Shown here: piece by piece, positions 63,978-64,000 of the stretch
Position numbering within the stretch: the first letter of the stretch is position 1
How the letters are laid out: each line of letters opens with the position of its first letter
From: Myxococcales bacterium
GTDB lineage: Bacteria > Myxococcota_A > Polyangia > Polyangiales > Polyangiaceae
Length of the DNA: 64,000 nt
NCBI GenBank assembly: GCA_016703425.1
Contig: JADJCA010000001.1
Span: forward strand, 744,001-808,000
Reading direction: 5' to 3'
Position numbers and translations under genes: made by a program
The notes under the pieces: model-generated
Told to the model about the DNA's origin: nothing
Seen by the model: the letters and a program-made list of their open reading frames with translations, nothing else
Databases searched by the model: none

Positions 63978-64000
63978 GAGGAGCGGTAGCGTACGCTCGG

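Overview
The window reads as chromosomal DNA of a myxobacterium (phylum Myxococcota, more likely a Polyangia-type lineage than Myxococcus itself). This is an inference from four things: very high G+C with strong third-position GC bias; two sigma-54 enhancer-binding proteins and two serine/threonine kinases, one carrying a formylglycine-generating-enzyme-like domain; a mevalonate-pathway operon; and secreted proteins with myxobacterial features (a Cys plus hydrophobic plus Arg-rich C-terminus on a matrixin protease, a Tgl/PilF-like TPR lipoprotein, many small lipoproteins). No phage, insertion sequence or CRISPR array was seen.

Layout. 1-3.2 kb: the end of a radical-SAM/SPASM protein, then preT-preA (reductive pyrimidine catabolism). 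3.2-4.7 kb: a glycine-rich secreted-protein candidate with a double-glycine-type leader and a WGDPH-motif domain, behind a near-consensus sigma-54 promoter. 5-6 kb: panB. 6.1-8.4 kb: translationally coupled cytochrome c lipoprotein, small membrane protein and FHA/sigma-54 activator. 8.4-10.4 kb: TPR/PEGA-like protein and propeller lipoprotein. 10.5-11.7 kb: a LysR DNA-binding domain only, and map. 11.7-14.7 kb: a DUF3570/DUF4266 outer-membrane cluster with an SH3 protein and a Cys-His lipoprotein. 15.2 kb: tRNA-Val. 15.4-19.9 kb: two chemoreceptors made by a 2,229-bp tandem duplication. 20-21.6 kb: an MHS-type transporter. 21.8-27.4 kb: an operon tgl-like, rodZ-like, recO, pfkB-like, DUF971, murJ (frameshifted), engB. 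27.7-31 kb: Crp-like regulator, tRNA-Leu, hybrid kinase, AI-2E-type permease. 31-37.6 kb: mevalonate/isoprenoid genes. 37.7-39.5 kb: a CheY-like protein and glutamate-cysteine ligase. 39.6-48.3 kb: a MoxR/DUF58/von Willebrand A module with a large coiled-coil protein and a 24-bp perfect palindrome upstream. 48.5-51.5 kb: membrane kinase, Nudix hydrolase, NAD kinase. 51.6-56.1 kb: matrixin protease and partner, lpxB, a frameshifted ArnT/PMT-type glycosyltransferase. 56.1-64 kb: bioB with a GAF/sigma-54 activator and metallo-beta-lactamase-fold protein, then 5'-nucleotidase, HEAT-like lipoprotein and kinase-FGE protein.

How it fits together. Most operons are coupled through 1-4 base stop/start overlaps. 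The most self-contained pathway is isoprenoid supply: HMG-CoA reductase, phosphomevalonate kinase, mevalonate kinase plus diphosphomevalonate decarboxylase, a prenyl synthase and a divergent type 2 IPP isomerase; HMG-CoA synthase is not here. Several reading frames (murJ, the glycosyltransferase, and the two apparent fusions mevalonate kinase-decarboxylase and MoxR-DUF58) can each be explained by one base gained or lost, so either real decay/fusion or base-level sequence error should be considered before biological conclusions are drawn.

Best candidates for something undescribed: the double-glycine-leader, glycine-rich, WGDPH protein at 3.2-4.7 kb; the DUF4266/DUF3570 cluster with non-standard partners; and the MoxR/triple-VWA/coiled-coil module under a long palindrome.
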